Assembly: GCA_007449985.2 (NCBI GenBank)
Contig: VIIQ02000255.1
Location: 62,001-126,000, forward strand
From: Desmodesmus armatus
Taxonomy: Eukaryota > Chlorophyta > Chlorophyceae > Sphaeropleales > Scenedesmaceae
Direction: 5' to 3'
DNA: 64,000 nt
In this document: positions 54,053-64,000 of the stretch, piece by piece
Layout of the letters: each line of letters opens with the position of its first letter
Position numbering within the stretch: position 1 is the stretch's first letter
Position numbers and translations under genes: made by a program
The notes under the pieces: generated by a model
What the model was told of the DNA's origin: nothing
Database searches by the model: none
The model's input: only the letters and a program-made list of their open reading frames with translations

Positions 54053-54946
54053 ATGGCTTTGTTTCTGTACCCACGGCTGCAGACCCTGCTGTTGCCTTTC
54101 TTGCTCCGTTTGCTGCTGGTCACCAGCAGGAGGCTCCTGCTGCGCCTGCTGCTTCTGCGTCTCAGCTTGAATCCCTTGCGGCAGTTCCTGTTGTCTCTGC
54201 AACTCTTGCGGCTGCGCTTGCTGCTGCTGCTGTTGGCCCTGCTGTTTCAAACAGTGTTGCACTGGCTGCCGCTGTCGCTGCTGTCTCGGCAGCTGTTGCC
54301 TTTGCTGCCCCTCCTGCTGTCGTTCCTTCTTCGATTGATGCTGTTGCTGCTGCTTTTTATGCTGTTCCTGTGTCCCTTTCTGCTGCTGCTGCTGCCCATT
54401 AGACTGCTCATGCTCTTTGAGTCCTTGCTGGCTGCTGCACATCTGTCCCTGCGCATGCACACCACGTTGCAAGACAAACAAACGCAGCCAACAAAACATT
54501 TTCAATTCGTTGCAACATGGCAGTAGCACAGCCCGCAGCTGCCATACCACATGCATGACAGTGCGTACCTGGTCATGTGTGGTGCTGTTGCCAGGCAGTG
54601 CGCCATAAGCCTGAGTAGGTAGCAGACAGCGTGGCTCTGCATACTGTCCGTTGCCTGGGTGGTTGTTTGGATGCCATTCCCTGCGGGTACATGGAGGGCC
54701 AGTCCAGAATCAAGAGGGAATCGATACCAGCTTGGGTTGAAATTGCCAACAGCAACAGCAGCCCATCTGCTACATCACTCACGGAGCCTGCTGAGTGTAT
54801 GCTGGTCCGTTTGTTCCCTCCGAGGCATCATTATGCCTTTCCAACGTCTCGTTGCTTGCCGCAGCTCGCACAGGTGCATACCAGATGCCAACGCAGCACA
54901 AGGCAGCGCAAAGCACCAGTGCGAACAGAAGGCGACGACGCCACAT
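53603..54946 (-). CDS. Gln-rich membrane protein, function unknown
   Basis: Exon 1, 54946-54783, starts MWRRRLLFALVLCAALCCVG, a signal peptide or anchor, and ends at a GTGAGT donor. A large exon from about 54448 to 53817 encodes some 150 residues dominated by Gln runs (QQQQQ, QQRQQQQ), likely coiled coil, and then two hydrophobic stretches (LSYAFMTVAWHTLYLGIWLW and LSSIAGFAAGVFI) before a GTAAGC donor; later exons were not found. The exon 1 to exon 2 join could not be phased, so a small exon is probably missing. The start of exon 1 resembles that of the J-domain gene at 56422 (MWRLLLLFALL). No family recognised. Confidence 0.55.
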
Positions 54947-55930
54947 TGCAGATATCGACAAAAAAAAATGGTTGTGTAGTAAGCGGATGCACTCAGCTGT
55001 ACGCTGTGCTTTGTATGTGCACACGTGGTGCCTAAGCAGTCCGAACGTTGCGCGTTGAGGGTTGGGTTGCGCGCATCGTTTGTAGATGGTTTGCTGTTTC
55101 TCCCAATGCTAGAAAGTTTCAATCGTTTCGGTTACAAGCTTCGCACGTAGACCATGTGTGTAGCCGTGTGCGGGCTTCCCCTGGTTGCAGTTGCCGGTGT
55201 CTCTACCTCGTCTCTCCAAACTTGTGGGAACATGTCTCCCTGTACGACTGGTCCCTCAGCTGATCCCTCTCTTACGCCACCCTTTCGGACTCTGTCCCCC
55301 TGTGCTGCCTGTGCTGGCCGCTCGCGTTGGGTTGCCTGGCACTAATAGTCACCCACATAGTAAGGCGTGGTGGCCGCCCAGATGGTACTCGTGGAATATG
55401 CCTGCAACGTTACTGTCCGACAGGCTATTCAGGTAGACCATGGCTCTCCGTCAGAGCCTCTGTGGCACAGCACAAGTCATGGTTGCGCAATCAGCCCGGC
55501 TGGCGGGGGCTGATCACCAGTGTGGCAACAATGGGACTTGGTTTCCTCAGCCTGAGGGCAGTGCCCTTCTACTCAGCATAACACTCAGCACAACCCAGGC
55601 TGGGTTGTTTGTGCCAGCACTCATTTCAATTTTGCTGCCCGTGATGGCAGCTTGTCTGCCAGCCGGCGGCAAGACTTTTCTATAGCGTCACGGCAATGCT
55701 AGCCACCCAGGGGCCCTTCACTGTTTCCTGCTTCAGTGCAGCCAGCCACCTCAGAGGTATGCATAGCCGCGGCGCCCCCTCCCCCCCCCCCCTCCTGCCC
55801 CGCTACCCCTCTCTGCCCCCCCCCCCCCCTCCTCCCTCTCTCCCTCTCTCCCTGCTCCCTCCCCCCCCCCCCTCCCTGCTCCCCCCCTTCTGCAACCCCT
55901 GCCACCCTCCCTCCTCCCGCCCAGCATCTC
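54947..55930. other. No firm gene
   Basis: Between a minus-strand and a plus-strand gene. A plus-strand frame at about 55430-55581 (VAQHKSWLRNQPGWRGLITS, hydrophobic, stop) may be an exon but cannot be linked. 55770-55930 is a long C/T-rich tract (poly-C runs in CTCCCT context) that ends in CAG and acts as the acceptor tract of the next exon. Confidence 0.4.
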
Positions 55931-56304
55931 TTGAAGAAACATTCGTGACAGAGGATGGATCGGCAGTGGAGACAGCTGTCTATAGTCCTGACTGCAGTCC
56001 CCCCGTCAGACGACTCAAAGTGTACGGCCAGTACAGGCACGGGACGCCGGCAGCAAACCAGGGGCTTGTTTGTCTGAGTTGGGCGATGCATCACATGTGT
56101 GGCCAGGTGGGCAGGGAGTGGCCAATTCAGCTGAGGGGCCAGCTGTTCCTCAGTGTTCCGAGTGTCTGCACACCGACGACTTCCATCCTGGTGGAGCCGG
56201 CACCTCAGGTAACCGGTGGTTATTTGCATAAGTACAAGAAAAAGCGGGCACGAGTAGAGCTCGCCAGCAGTCCAGCAGCACAACAAACCGTCGACAAACG
56301 GTAG
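55923..56304 (+). CDS. Exon of an unrecognised gene
   Basis: After a 160-bp pyrimidine tract and CAG, an open stretch reads SLEETFVTEDGSAVETAVYS, RRLKVYGQYRHG, GLVCLSWAMHHMCGQVGREW and ends ..ILVEPAPQ at a GTAACC site (56213), or continues to a stop at 56302-56304. Even composition and splice context suggest real coding sequence. Upstream exons unresolved, family not recognised. The strand and spacing (118 bp to the next ATG) fit a gene ending just before the J-domain gene. Confidence 0.4.
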
Positions 56305-56421
56305 TCGGAGACTCAAACCTCACTCAACGTTCGAGAGTGTTGTGCACAGGCAACACATGAACTCTTTTTAGCGGAGGATCATCATCGCAGCCCCAACGCA
56401 ATCGTCGTGAAAAATCGGGCG

Positions 56422-57996
56422 ATGTGGCGTCTTCTCCTTCTGTTTGCGCTGCTTTCAGCGCGTTGTGCATGTGTACAAGAAAGCACATATTACGACGTGC
56501 TGGGCTGTATGTCTGATTCCACGTCGAAAGAAATCAAACAGGCGTTCAGGCGGCAGGCCCTGTGAGTGTTGCAGCAGCCGAACTGACATATGAACAGTAT
56601 CAAGCGGAGCTGGTGTTCATGCTTGGTGTGGGGGTTGATCAACCCCAAACTATAGTTTCAGCTTGTTTTGCACCCCTGTGGATGCAGGACATGGCATCCA
56701 GACAAGCACCAAGGCAATGAACAGCATGCAACGGCACAGTTTCTGCTAATATCTACAGCGTTTGAGACGCTGTCAGACCCGCAGAAACGCTGGTTATATG
56801 ACCAGGTGGGGGCTGTTTGTCACCAACATAGGTAACAATCCGGGCAGCTCTTTCTTGTGCTGCTGCCAGTTGGACTGTCACTTCAACATACGCAAACAAT
56901 CGATGCCTCAGCGGAATCAATTCCAAAAGCAAGAATCTGCAAAATATTGTCTTCTATAGCACCGTCCACGTCTTGTTCAGCGAGCACTCGCATTTGCCGC
57001 GTTCTCTGCTGGAAACCGCCACAATTGCAAGGTGACCGAATACGTGCCTGACTGGTTCTTCACAATTATTGTATTTCTTGCAGTAATCTTTTTCTGGGCA
57101 CGCGGACATGCCCTCACCATATGCATACCCCTCGTATCTGTCCTGACTGCTGCTCTGTCTTGTGCAGGTCCTGCTGCACCTGTCATGAGTGCCACGCATA
57201 AACGGAAGCAGCAAGAGGCAGGAGAAACCCCTCCTCCAGCACCAGCATCAGCAGCAGGTTTTGCCGTGATGTGCAGCCGTGACAGCAAACTGACCGAAAC
57301 AGACGATGACTGCTTTATAGATGCCTATGGGGAGGAACAGGACGACATCCAGGAAACTTGCGAGGACAGCGCAACAGCATGGGATGGCAGCTGGGTGTGG
57401 GACCAACAACCCTTGAAAGTCGCATGCCTGCCATACAATCAGCCGTGTGAGGGTAGTGCAGGAGGCACCGGCCGGCCACGTTTCTTCAGCACAGCAGAAG
57501 CCGCAGAGGCAGCGGCGTTGCAGGTGCGGCATGCTCTCTGCAGCTCACACTGTCTCTGTGGATTGATCGGTTATCTTTGGGTTGACTTCTCAATCCAAGA
57601 GTTTCCAGTGAATGGCTTGCATAGCTCCAAGCCAGTGCGACAGCTGCATAGCCACAGGTGTAACATGTATGTATGCAGGTCTGGCAGGCAATGGTGCTGG
57701 CCGTGAAGCGGCCATCTCCGCCAATCCTGGAGCAGCTGGGACAGCAGACGAACGCACCAGAACACAGCAGCAGCAGCAAAGCAGCGAAGAAGAAAGGTGG
57801 CAATGGGAGCCAGCCTACAGACGCTTCGATAGAGGCTGCAGCTGCGCGCCTAAGGGAAGTCTCAGCAGACGGCCTGCCGTCATGGACAGCAAATATCAGC
57901 TGGCTTGATGATCCATTTGAAGCGCCAGGAGCGCCTGTTACCAACACTGTGTGCAGCACGATCAGGGTTAAGGTGGTGCCTGCTGAGCTGGTGTGA
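56422..57996 (+). CDS. Secretory-pathway J-domain (DnaJ-like) membrane protein
   Basis: Hsp70 co-chaperone type. Exons 56422-56561, 56688-56805, 56981-57523 and 57679-57996, phase-consistent, 372 residues. N-terminal signal peptide (MWRLLLLFALLSARCACV), then a J domain straight after it: YYDVLGCMSDSTSKEIKQAF, the HPDK loop in TWHPDKHQGNEQH, and FETLSDPQKRWLYD. A membrane span follows (WFFTIIVFLAVIFFWARG), then an acidic, Ser/Gln-rich tail with a Lys-rich patch. A lumenal J domain with a single span points to the ER, where it would stimulate a BiP-like Hsp70 (inference). No Gly/Phe region or zinc centre, so a type III J protein. The last exon is duplicated downstream. Confidence 0.9.
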
Positions 57997-58034
57997 TTGG
58001 TTGGCAGCCCGTTTTTGGCCCCCTCGGCAGCAGG

Positions 58035-58133
<99 letters not shown>

Positions 58134-58321
58134 AGCAGCCAATAAGAGGGGCGGGAGCCAGCAGGCAGACGCTTTCAGGGCACCAGGTCTCAGCAAACAC
58201 CCTGCCGCCATGGACAGCACAAACCAGCTGGTTTGATGACCCTTTTGACGCGCCAGAGGCAGCAAATGATGAGATGCTGAGCACGATCAGGGGTGAGGTG
58301 GTGCCTGCTGTGTTGGTGTGA
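57997..58321 (+). repeat. Tandem copy of the J-domain gene's last exon, with CAG expansion
   Basis: Repeats the final exon's end: TLPPWTAQTSWFDDPFDAPE..MLSTIRGEVVPAVLV and stop at 58319-58321, against SWTANISWLDDPFEAPG..STIRVKVVPAELV in the real exon. An (AGC)n run of about 100 bp replaces the SSSSKAAKKK stretch. It lies after the stop, so it is a trailer or an alternative last exon. Confidence 0.85.
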
Positions 58322-59209
58322 TTGGTTTACAGCAACACACCCGGAACAGCCCCTGGGATGTGCCAGCGAGCCGTTCGATCACTCAGTCTTGGGCGATTGC
58401 CCAAGAACACCTATGTGTCTTGCAATTGAGCAACTAGGTCAAATGCTGTGTGTGCTGGCTGCCAGCCAGTGGTCGGCCGGACCAGTGCATGTATTGCATG
58501 AGTTGAAAGCATGGTGTGTGAAACTGTCAATGAGCTGGCTTGGCGAGGCTTGGGTTTGTTGTTCACAGCCTGTGCAAGAGGGATGAAGGGGGTGCCCACA
58601 GCCCCAGCTACATGCCCCGCCCCCTGGACTGTTGCTAATTGGCTTGCAAGCTGCCTGCGCTAGTGTGTTGCGCCCCATGAGCTTCTGGCTCCCTTGCGGG
58701 TTGTGCGGCGTTGCCAAGTACTGTCAACGTTGACTGTGAATTGTGCGTGTGAGGCACATGCTGGCAGCTGAGCTGTGTCCTGCTGCAGACTGCAGCAAAT
58801 TGGCATGGCAACTGCCAACCAACTTGTACCGGGTGCAGGCTTCATGGCCTCAGTGTGTGAGCCCTGTGACTCTGGTTGCACTGCTGGCAGTGATCCACAC
58901 CTCAGGCAAGAGGCTGGCACGGCGAACTGCTGGCGGCACAAGCCACCTTTGGCAGTATCGCACTGAATCATCATGTACTCCTTCAGAAGGCTAGCTTAGG
59001 ATTGTAAAACGATGTCCGCTGGTTTTTCCTGCACTTTCCCTACCCCTCCCACCCCACCCCCGTGTCCCTGAGGGTTGGGGGTACAGGTACAGATCACGTA
59101 TACCCTATGTCTGAAATCAGGCCAACTCGACGTATCGTGGTGGCCTAGAGAGCAAATAATAATTATCAACAGTGTCCGCAATACTTCACCAATGAAAGAC
59201 ACGGCCACC
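58322..59209. other. No gene recognised
   Basis: Trailer and promoter-like spacer between the J-domain and BTB-like genes. Nothing supported. Confidence 0.4.
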
Positions 59210-59887
59210 ATGGACAGCTTGGAGCAGCAGCTTGAAGATCTCATGAGCCTCGACGCAGACACTGACCTTATGTTCGATGATGGTGTTCTGCCAGCAAACT
59301 CCACTGTGCTCAGCTTCTTCAGTAGCGTGCTGCGCGCTGCGATCGCTGCCGAGCCCCAATCTGCTAGGAAGAGCACCAGCAGCCCCATAGGGATCCCCAT
59401 GCAAGGCCTAACCAAGGAGCAGTGGCTGGCAGTTGCTCCGTTCTGGCACCCAGTTGAGCCAGCAGCAGTAGTGGAGACCTGGGACCAAACAGAGCTGCTG
59501 CTGGCGGTCGGCAGCCGTTTCAACCTGCGCCCAGTCATGCAGAAGGCCGCTGACTTCCTAGCAACAAACGTGGACAATCTCACACCTGGAAGCAGTGACA
59601 GCAGCACATTGTCGGTTTGGAAGTGGCTGCAGCTGGCAGATGAGCTACAACTGACCAGCTGCATCCCTGCCCTGATCAAAAAGGCAGTGCGTGTTGATAG
59701 GGCTGGATGCAGCAAGCTAGCCAATGTCCAGGGCCTAGCAGCAGCAACCTTGCACCAGCTGGTGGCTGAGCTTGTTGCAGTCCCCTTGGGCCTGCAGATG
59801 CAAAGGCTCTGCCCACGCACAGGGCTTGCGAAATCACACACCGTGTGCGTGAGGTGCAGTTGCTGCTCTCAGATTGTCACACACTAA
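59210..59887 (+). CDS. BTB/POZ-like domain protein
   Basis: Single frame of 225 codons, probably intronless. ATG 59210 lies in GCCACCATGG, a strong Kozak context; an in-frame ATG at 59192 is possible but weaker. Residues 1-45 fit a BTB start (DTDLMFDDG.LPANSTVLSFFSSVLRAAI, where i.aHs.vLa..S is usual). Residues 100-170 fit the BTB C-terminal helices and BACK-like part (LLLAVGSRFNLRPVMQKAAD, then FLATNVDN, WKWLQLADELQLTSCIPALI). BTB proteins dimerise and often act as cullin-3 adaptors; no Kelch, MATH or ankyrin repeats follow. The last 25 residues are Cys-rich and run into a CA repeat, so the true end may be spliced. Confidence 0.65.
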   Translation: MDSLEQQLEDLMSLDADTDLMFDDGVLPANSTVLSFFSSVLRAAIAAEPQSARKSTSSPIGIPMQGLTKEQWLAVAPFWHPVEPAAVVETWDQTELLLAVGSRFNLRPVMQKAADFLATNVDNLTPGSSDSSTLSVWKWLQLADELQLTSCIPALIKKAVRVDRAGCSKLANVQGLAAATLHQLVAELVAVPLGLQMQRLCPRTGLAKSHTVCVRCSCCSQIVTH

Positions 59888-59904
59888 AGGTTGGCCACTG
59901 CCAA

Positions 59905-59926
59905 CACACACACACACACACACACA

Positions 59927-60006
<80 letters not shown>
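59905..60006. repeat. (CA)n-(CGCA)n microsatellite
   Basis: About 24 bp of CA followed by about 20 units of CGCA, pure. Tetranucleotide arising from CA by substitution and expansion. Confidence 0.95.
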
Positions 60007-61467
60007 CAGTTCAGCATGATGCAGATATGCCACACCTACAGGGCGCCCATTGGCGATCGCTATAGTTTGCAGCTGTATGCAAGGTGTCAGTGGCTCGTGA
60101 CGATGCTCTCTCAGTGTTGGTTTCCATTCACTGGTCCATGTACTTGTTGTCATGGGGGGGGGGGTCACATGCGGTATTCTGTTGCTGTGGCATGACGGTG
60201 TTCTGTTGCTGTGGCATGACTGACCTCTGGGGGCCCTTTGCTGCCAGCCTTTGGTTCTTGGTCACGCGCCACTCATATGCAGAGGAGAGACACACAGGAG
60301 AGACACTGTTTGCACAGGAGAGACGCTGTTTGTTGCCAGCGTGAGAAACAGTCTGGCATAAAGGCTGGCCGGATTGACCACAGTCAATTTGATGTCATAT
60401 TGTGTTGTGGAACAAGTGGTAGACAATGGGGATCAGCATGGCACATGCTGTATGCGGTTCGATGGGGACTCTTCTTTGAAATTGGGCTGCTGCTGGGGCC
60501 GCTTTCACTGGTGTGATGATGCAAGCCCTCGATCTCTGCACTAAGCTGTCCGCAACTGCTGTCAGCAGGTGGCGAGTGGCAAACAGGCTAACAAGCTTGG
60601 TCTGCGCAATGCAGCTTTATGTGCTTGTGAGGTTGATGGGCTTAGTGTCTATTGATGAGTTGTAGTACAACAGTGCCCAATCAAGTTGCTTTCATAGCAT
60701 CATGGCAATGCATGAAACCAAGCTACCAACTGATCTAGTCACCCTACTGTGTGTGGTCTGTTCCTTGAGGAGAATTGCTGATGTGGTGTTCACAATTGCC
60801 AGGCTGCTGTGTGCAGTCAGTTTTACTGACATCAGCAACTCATTGCTGCATAGTCATTTGGTTTGACAGATCATGTGTGCCGCCGTGCAACCGTAACGAG
60901 GTAGCCCTGATGCTGCCTGGCCACTAAATTTTTTCCGATGGCATGGTGAATCCAGGCTGACCCCTGCAGTGCAGGCTGCTTGTAGCAATACGTGGATGCT
61001 CAGCACTGCAGCTGTCTGGACGAACTGGTATCATTCAGTCAAACGGGGCCCACCCCACCCCAACCGACCCACCACACCCCACTCCTAGCTTTGGATGACA
61101 CCTTTCAAAGCCTTGTGCACTCAGCCGCACCAATAAAGCTCCTGAGGGAAAGTTGTGCAAGACTTGCTGTCCATGGGGTGTTCCAGTGACCTAGTCCAAC
61201 GCTTTGCACAGCTGTCACGAGCAGGGCGGGCTTGCACAGAAATACAAACCAAAAATATGTCTTTGGTCGGCCTTATTGCAGGTTTATGAAAGCGTTACGT
61301 GATGACCGGTATTTGGACTAAAGGACACTTTGTTTCTTGTTCGTCCAGGGCGAGAGGCAGTAGGTTGATTGTGAAGCTGCTCGTTCCGGTGCTTATCATT
61401 GCGTCAGTGGCACACATACTGGTGGACTCATTGATACTTGCTGGAGGGGCCGCAGCCCACAGCTGAA
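60007..61467. other. No gene recognised
   Basis: Contains a duplicated TGTTCTGTTGCTGTGGCATGAC (60173-60221) and a small AGGAGAGAC repeat near 60283-60325. No family-like frame. Probably intergenic, including the promoter of the SEC14-like gene. Confidence 0.4.
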
Positions 61468-63880
61468 ATGGATTGCTACGAGGCTTTGAGCGAGCAACAA
61501 GTGGACCTTGCGCAACAGCTGAAGGCCCTGGTTGCTGCAGAGGTGCAGGTAGGGAGGTGGCACGCTCTTGGTGACTGGTGTGGTTGGGTAGCTCTTGCAG
61601 GGGTGGTGAGGCGTGGCAATCGCTTTTCTGGGTAAGATAGCTCGTTGCGAAACGACACGTCACCCCTCCCCACTGTGCTGCAGCATGGGGCGTGACTGGA
61701 ACGATGGGCTGGAATGCGTGCAGGTGCTGGGCTTGTGGCTACTCTGTAACCTTCCAGCGACTGCCCTGCTGTTGGGGGCTCACAGTATTTGCCAGGGACA
61801 CCCATGAGGCATGCTGACACAGCACCTTGGCCAGCAGCAGAAAACCTACTTGGCACAACCCACACACACATACACGCACAGGTCCCTGATCACCTCCTCC
61901 TCCTCTTGCACCTGCTTCTGCTTTGACCTATTTGCAGAAACACCCGGAGCTGCAATTGTTCTGCAATGACTGGACCTATGTGCGCTACATGCGGGCAAGG
62001 TACGGAACAGCAGCAGTCCTGCAGGCGCCCAGTCAGCAGTACACGTGTGTGGGTTTGACCAGGGAGGCAGCGTGCAGCGCACTGCTGCACTTATATCATA
62101 CCATATTGCCTCCAGGCATCGTTAGAAGGCTGTTCCAGCACCACAACAGCAGCTGCATGCGCTGCAGTGTGCGGGGCCTGTCAGTCCATCAGTGGTAGGG
62201 TGTTAGGATCCCCACCTGCAACTGCACAACCACCAACCCCCAGCCCACACACCAAGGTGCACGCATCTACTGCAGGTGCCTTCCCTTTATGTTGGCTGCT
62301 CCTGCACTAGCAGATGCCGCTGTTGATGCCACTGCACCTGCTGCTCGATGCCTGAACTATCGCTTCAACATGATGTGCGTGCTATGCATGCTGAGCGTGC
62401 TGACATGCTGTGCGTGCTGTGTGTGCTGGCACCTGCAGGAGCTGGGACCTGCACAAAGCACACAAGATGCTGGCAGCAACATTGCAGTGGTGAGTGCTCG
62501 CCCCTGGCCCCCTGACAGGGGACACAACAGCAGTGTGGTGCGATACACCTGACCTGCTGTTGTGTGCTGAGACCGTTCCCTGTGGTGACTGTCAAGGCGT
62601 CTCTAGAAGGTGCAGGGCAGGGCAGCATCATGCCTAGTCACATGCTGTGGTGCAGTCATTACCTGCCGGCATCAGGGTTGGTGCCGTGTGACGTTCGTTC
62701 GGTGCTGGGTGGTGGTCACTGTGCTGTGCTGTGCTGTGTGTGCTGCAGGCGGCTGGAGTACCGGCCTCACAACATCAGCTGGGCGGATGTGGAGGCAGAG
62801 GCAAAGACGGGCAAGACCTTCGTGTCACCCTACCCAGACAGGGAGGGGCGCCCCGTGGTGATCATGCGGCCCAGGTGGGCAGTGGTGTGAAAATGGGGGA
62901 CATATGTTTTTGGGGAGGGGGGGGGGGGGCTGGTGCAAGCTGTGGTGAATCACTACTCCGTATGTCCTCTAGATTTTTTTTGGTTCTGCGCCTTCTACAT
63001 CCATGGGTGTCCATGGCATTGTCACACTTTTGGGCTGAGGTGTAGGCCGCACCACCAACTTATGTCTCGCCTGCGCTGCTTGCAGCTGGGGCTGCATCAC
63101 CATGCGCGAGGCCTGCTGGATTGAGAACAACCTGGGGGAGGAGGGCCATGTTGTGCTTCCTGGCATTTTTTCTGAACCACACCTAATTTAGCTCTTGCAG
63201 AGCACACACGTGGCATTTCATTACTCAATGCCTGATGGAGATACAACGTGCTGCATCACTGCCTTTGCCTGCAGGAATGAGAACACCAAGGGGGAGGAGG
63301 GGCAGGTCAAGTTCCTGATCTACTGCCTGGAGCACGCAGCCCGCATGGCGGACGAGCAGCGTGAGTAGTGGATGCTGCTGCTATGTATGGTGGCTTGAGA
63401 TGAGGGTGTTGCGTGGTGATGTGCTGTGTATGGCTTCAGACATGTGTACGGCTTTAGAAAGAGCATGACGTGCTGTGCTCGCTGTGTGTAGGTTGTGTTG
63501 AGCTTCAGTTGGGTGGTGTTGCACTGCTGAGTGTGAGCCAGAACGCCATACAGCTTGAACAGAACAGTACAGCAGCATTCCTGAATAACCTGACCACATG
63601 CCCGTCCTGCATTGCGTCATTTTACATGCCTGGCTTGCATCGTGTTGCACAGCGGCACACCTCAGGCACTTGACAACACATGCCCTGTCTTGCATCTTGT
63701 CGGCCCGCAGGTGTTGGCAAGATGGCTTGGCTGATCGACTTTGAGGGGTACTCCCTGCGCAACGCCCCCGCTGTGCGCACCAGCCTAGGGGTGCTGCACA
63801 TCCTGCAGAACCACTACCCCGAGCGGCTAGGGGGTGCGGTGTGCTACCACGCACCCGGCCTATTCAGCATGACCTGGAAG
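61468..63880 (+). CDS. SEC14/CRAL-TRIO lipid-transfer protein, 5' part
   Basis: Phosphatidylinositol/phosphatidylcholine transfer-type protein. Exons 61468-61548, 61938-61999, 62439-62489, 62749-62874, 63275-63360 and 63711-63880, all GT..AG and in phase; the next exon lies past the window. Start ATG 61468 (MDCYEALSEQQVDLAQQLKA). The CRAL-TRIO N-terminal part is DWTYVRYMRARSWDLHKAHK, MLAATLQWRLEYRP. The lipid-binding part reads SPYPDREGRPVVIMRPR, FLIYCLEHAARM, AWLIDFEGYSL, TSLGVLHILQNHYPERLGGA and PGLFSMTWK, with the expected order and spacing for SEC14. Cytosolic; no signal peptide. The exact lipid ligands cannot be told. Exon 5 has a decayed copy upstream in the intron. Confidence 0.92.
63086..63162 (+). 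repeat. Decayed copy of SEC14-like exon 5
   Basis: GGATTGAGAACAACCTGGGG GAGGAGGGCCATGTTGTGC aligns with exon 5 (GGAATGAGAACACCAAGGGG GAGGAGGGGCAGGTCAAGT) and is preceded by a CAG about 40 bases upstream. It lies about 155 bp before the intact exon, in the same intron, and lacks the exon's 3' part. Confidence 0.6.
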
Positions 63881-64000
63881 GTGAGCTTGGGGTGCAATCG
63901 GGGTGCAATGCAAGGGCTGTTGGCTGCAGCACGAAAGAGGATAGCAAACTGGTCTAGGCCAGTGCAATGTTGTTGCTGTGCTCAATGTGTTGCTTGGAGC

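Noticed and set aside
53956..54526. Plus-strand poly-Ala/poly-Leu frames
   Set aside because: Reverse reading of the CAG run that encodes Gln on the minus strand; only the minus frame leads into hydrophobic spans and a good donor.
59874..60065. Thr-His-Ala-Arg repeat frames
   Set aside because: Translation of the CA/CGCA microsatellite.

Overview
The window is nuclear DNA from a eukaryote, most likely a chlorophycean green alga. The signs are many short exons in long introns with GT..AG borders and CTGCAG-type acceptors, heavy CAG/GCA runs giving poly-Gln, poly-Ala and poly-Ser, long poly-G/poly-C tracts, Ty3/gypsy elements, and no bacterial features. The species assignment is inference. No rRNA, tRNA or CRISPR was seen.

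Layout: 0.3-2.0 kb, 3' part of a penta-EF-hand protein gene (+). 5.0-14.3 kb, a rearranged Ty3/gypsy chromovirus with four near-identical LTRs and one internal inversion, flanked by a single 5-bp target duplication. 15.1-18.5 kb, two membrane-protein loci (-). 19.5-25.0 kb, a dihydrofolate/folylpolyglutamate synthase gene (-) with a tandem array of one of its exons and a solo LTR. 25.3-26.5 kb, unrecognised gene (-). 27.4-30.3 kb, unrecognised Gln/Ser-rich gene (+). 30.9-33.5 kb, TMEM53/DUF829-like gene (-) with a four-copy exon array. 34.3-36.4 kb, membrane-protein gene (+). 37.9-42.7 kb, a nine-exon TDT/SLAC1-family anion or dicarboxylate transporter (+) holding a MITE and followed by a SINE. 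43.9-45.0 kb, secreted M23-like peptidase (-). 46-49 kb, scattered exons (-). 49.8-53.6 kb, a second Ty3/gypsy element (-) with a PHD finger between RNase H and integrase. 53.6-54.9 kb, Gln-rich membrane protein (-). 55.9-56.3 kb, exon of an unknown gene (+). 56.4-58.0 kb, secretory-pathway J-domain protein (+). 59.2-59.9 kb, BTB-like protein (+). 61.5 kb to the end, SEC14/CRAL-TRIO protein (+), cut by the window edge.

The genes are ordinary housekeeping and membrane genes and form no operon or pathway. What unites the window is structural. At least eight loci carry local tandem duplications of a piece of exon together with its splice site or stop codon (folate synthase, TMEM53, TDT transporter, J-domain gene, SEC14, the 27-30 kb and 34-36 kb genes). 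Most extra copies are visibly broken and one full-length copy per array fits the reading phase, so the arrays look like continuing exon birth and decay. Exon borders below were placed by eye from GT/AG sites, codon-phase agreement and family conservation, without transcripts.
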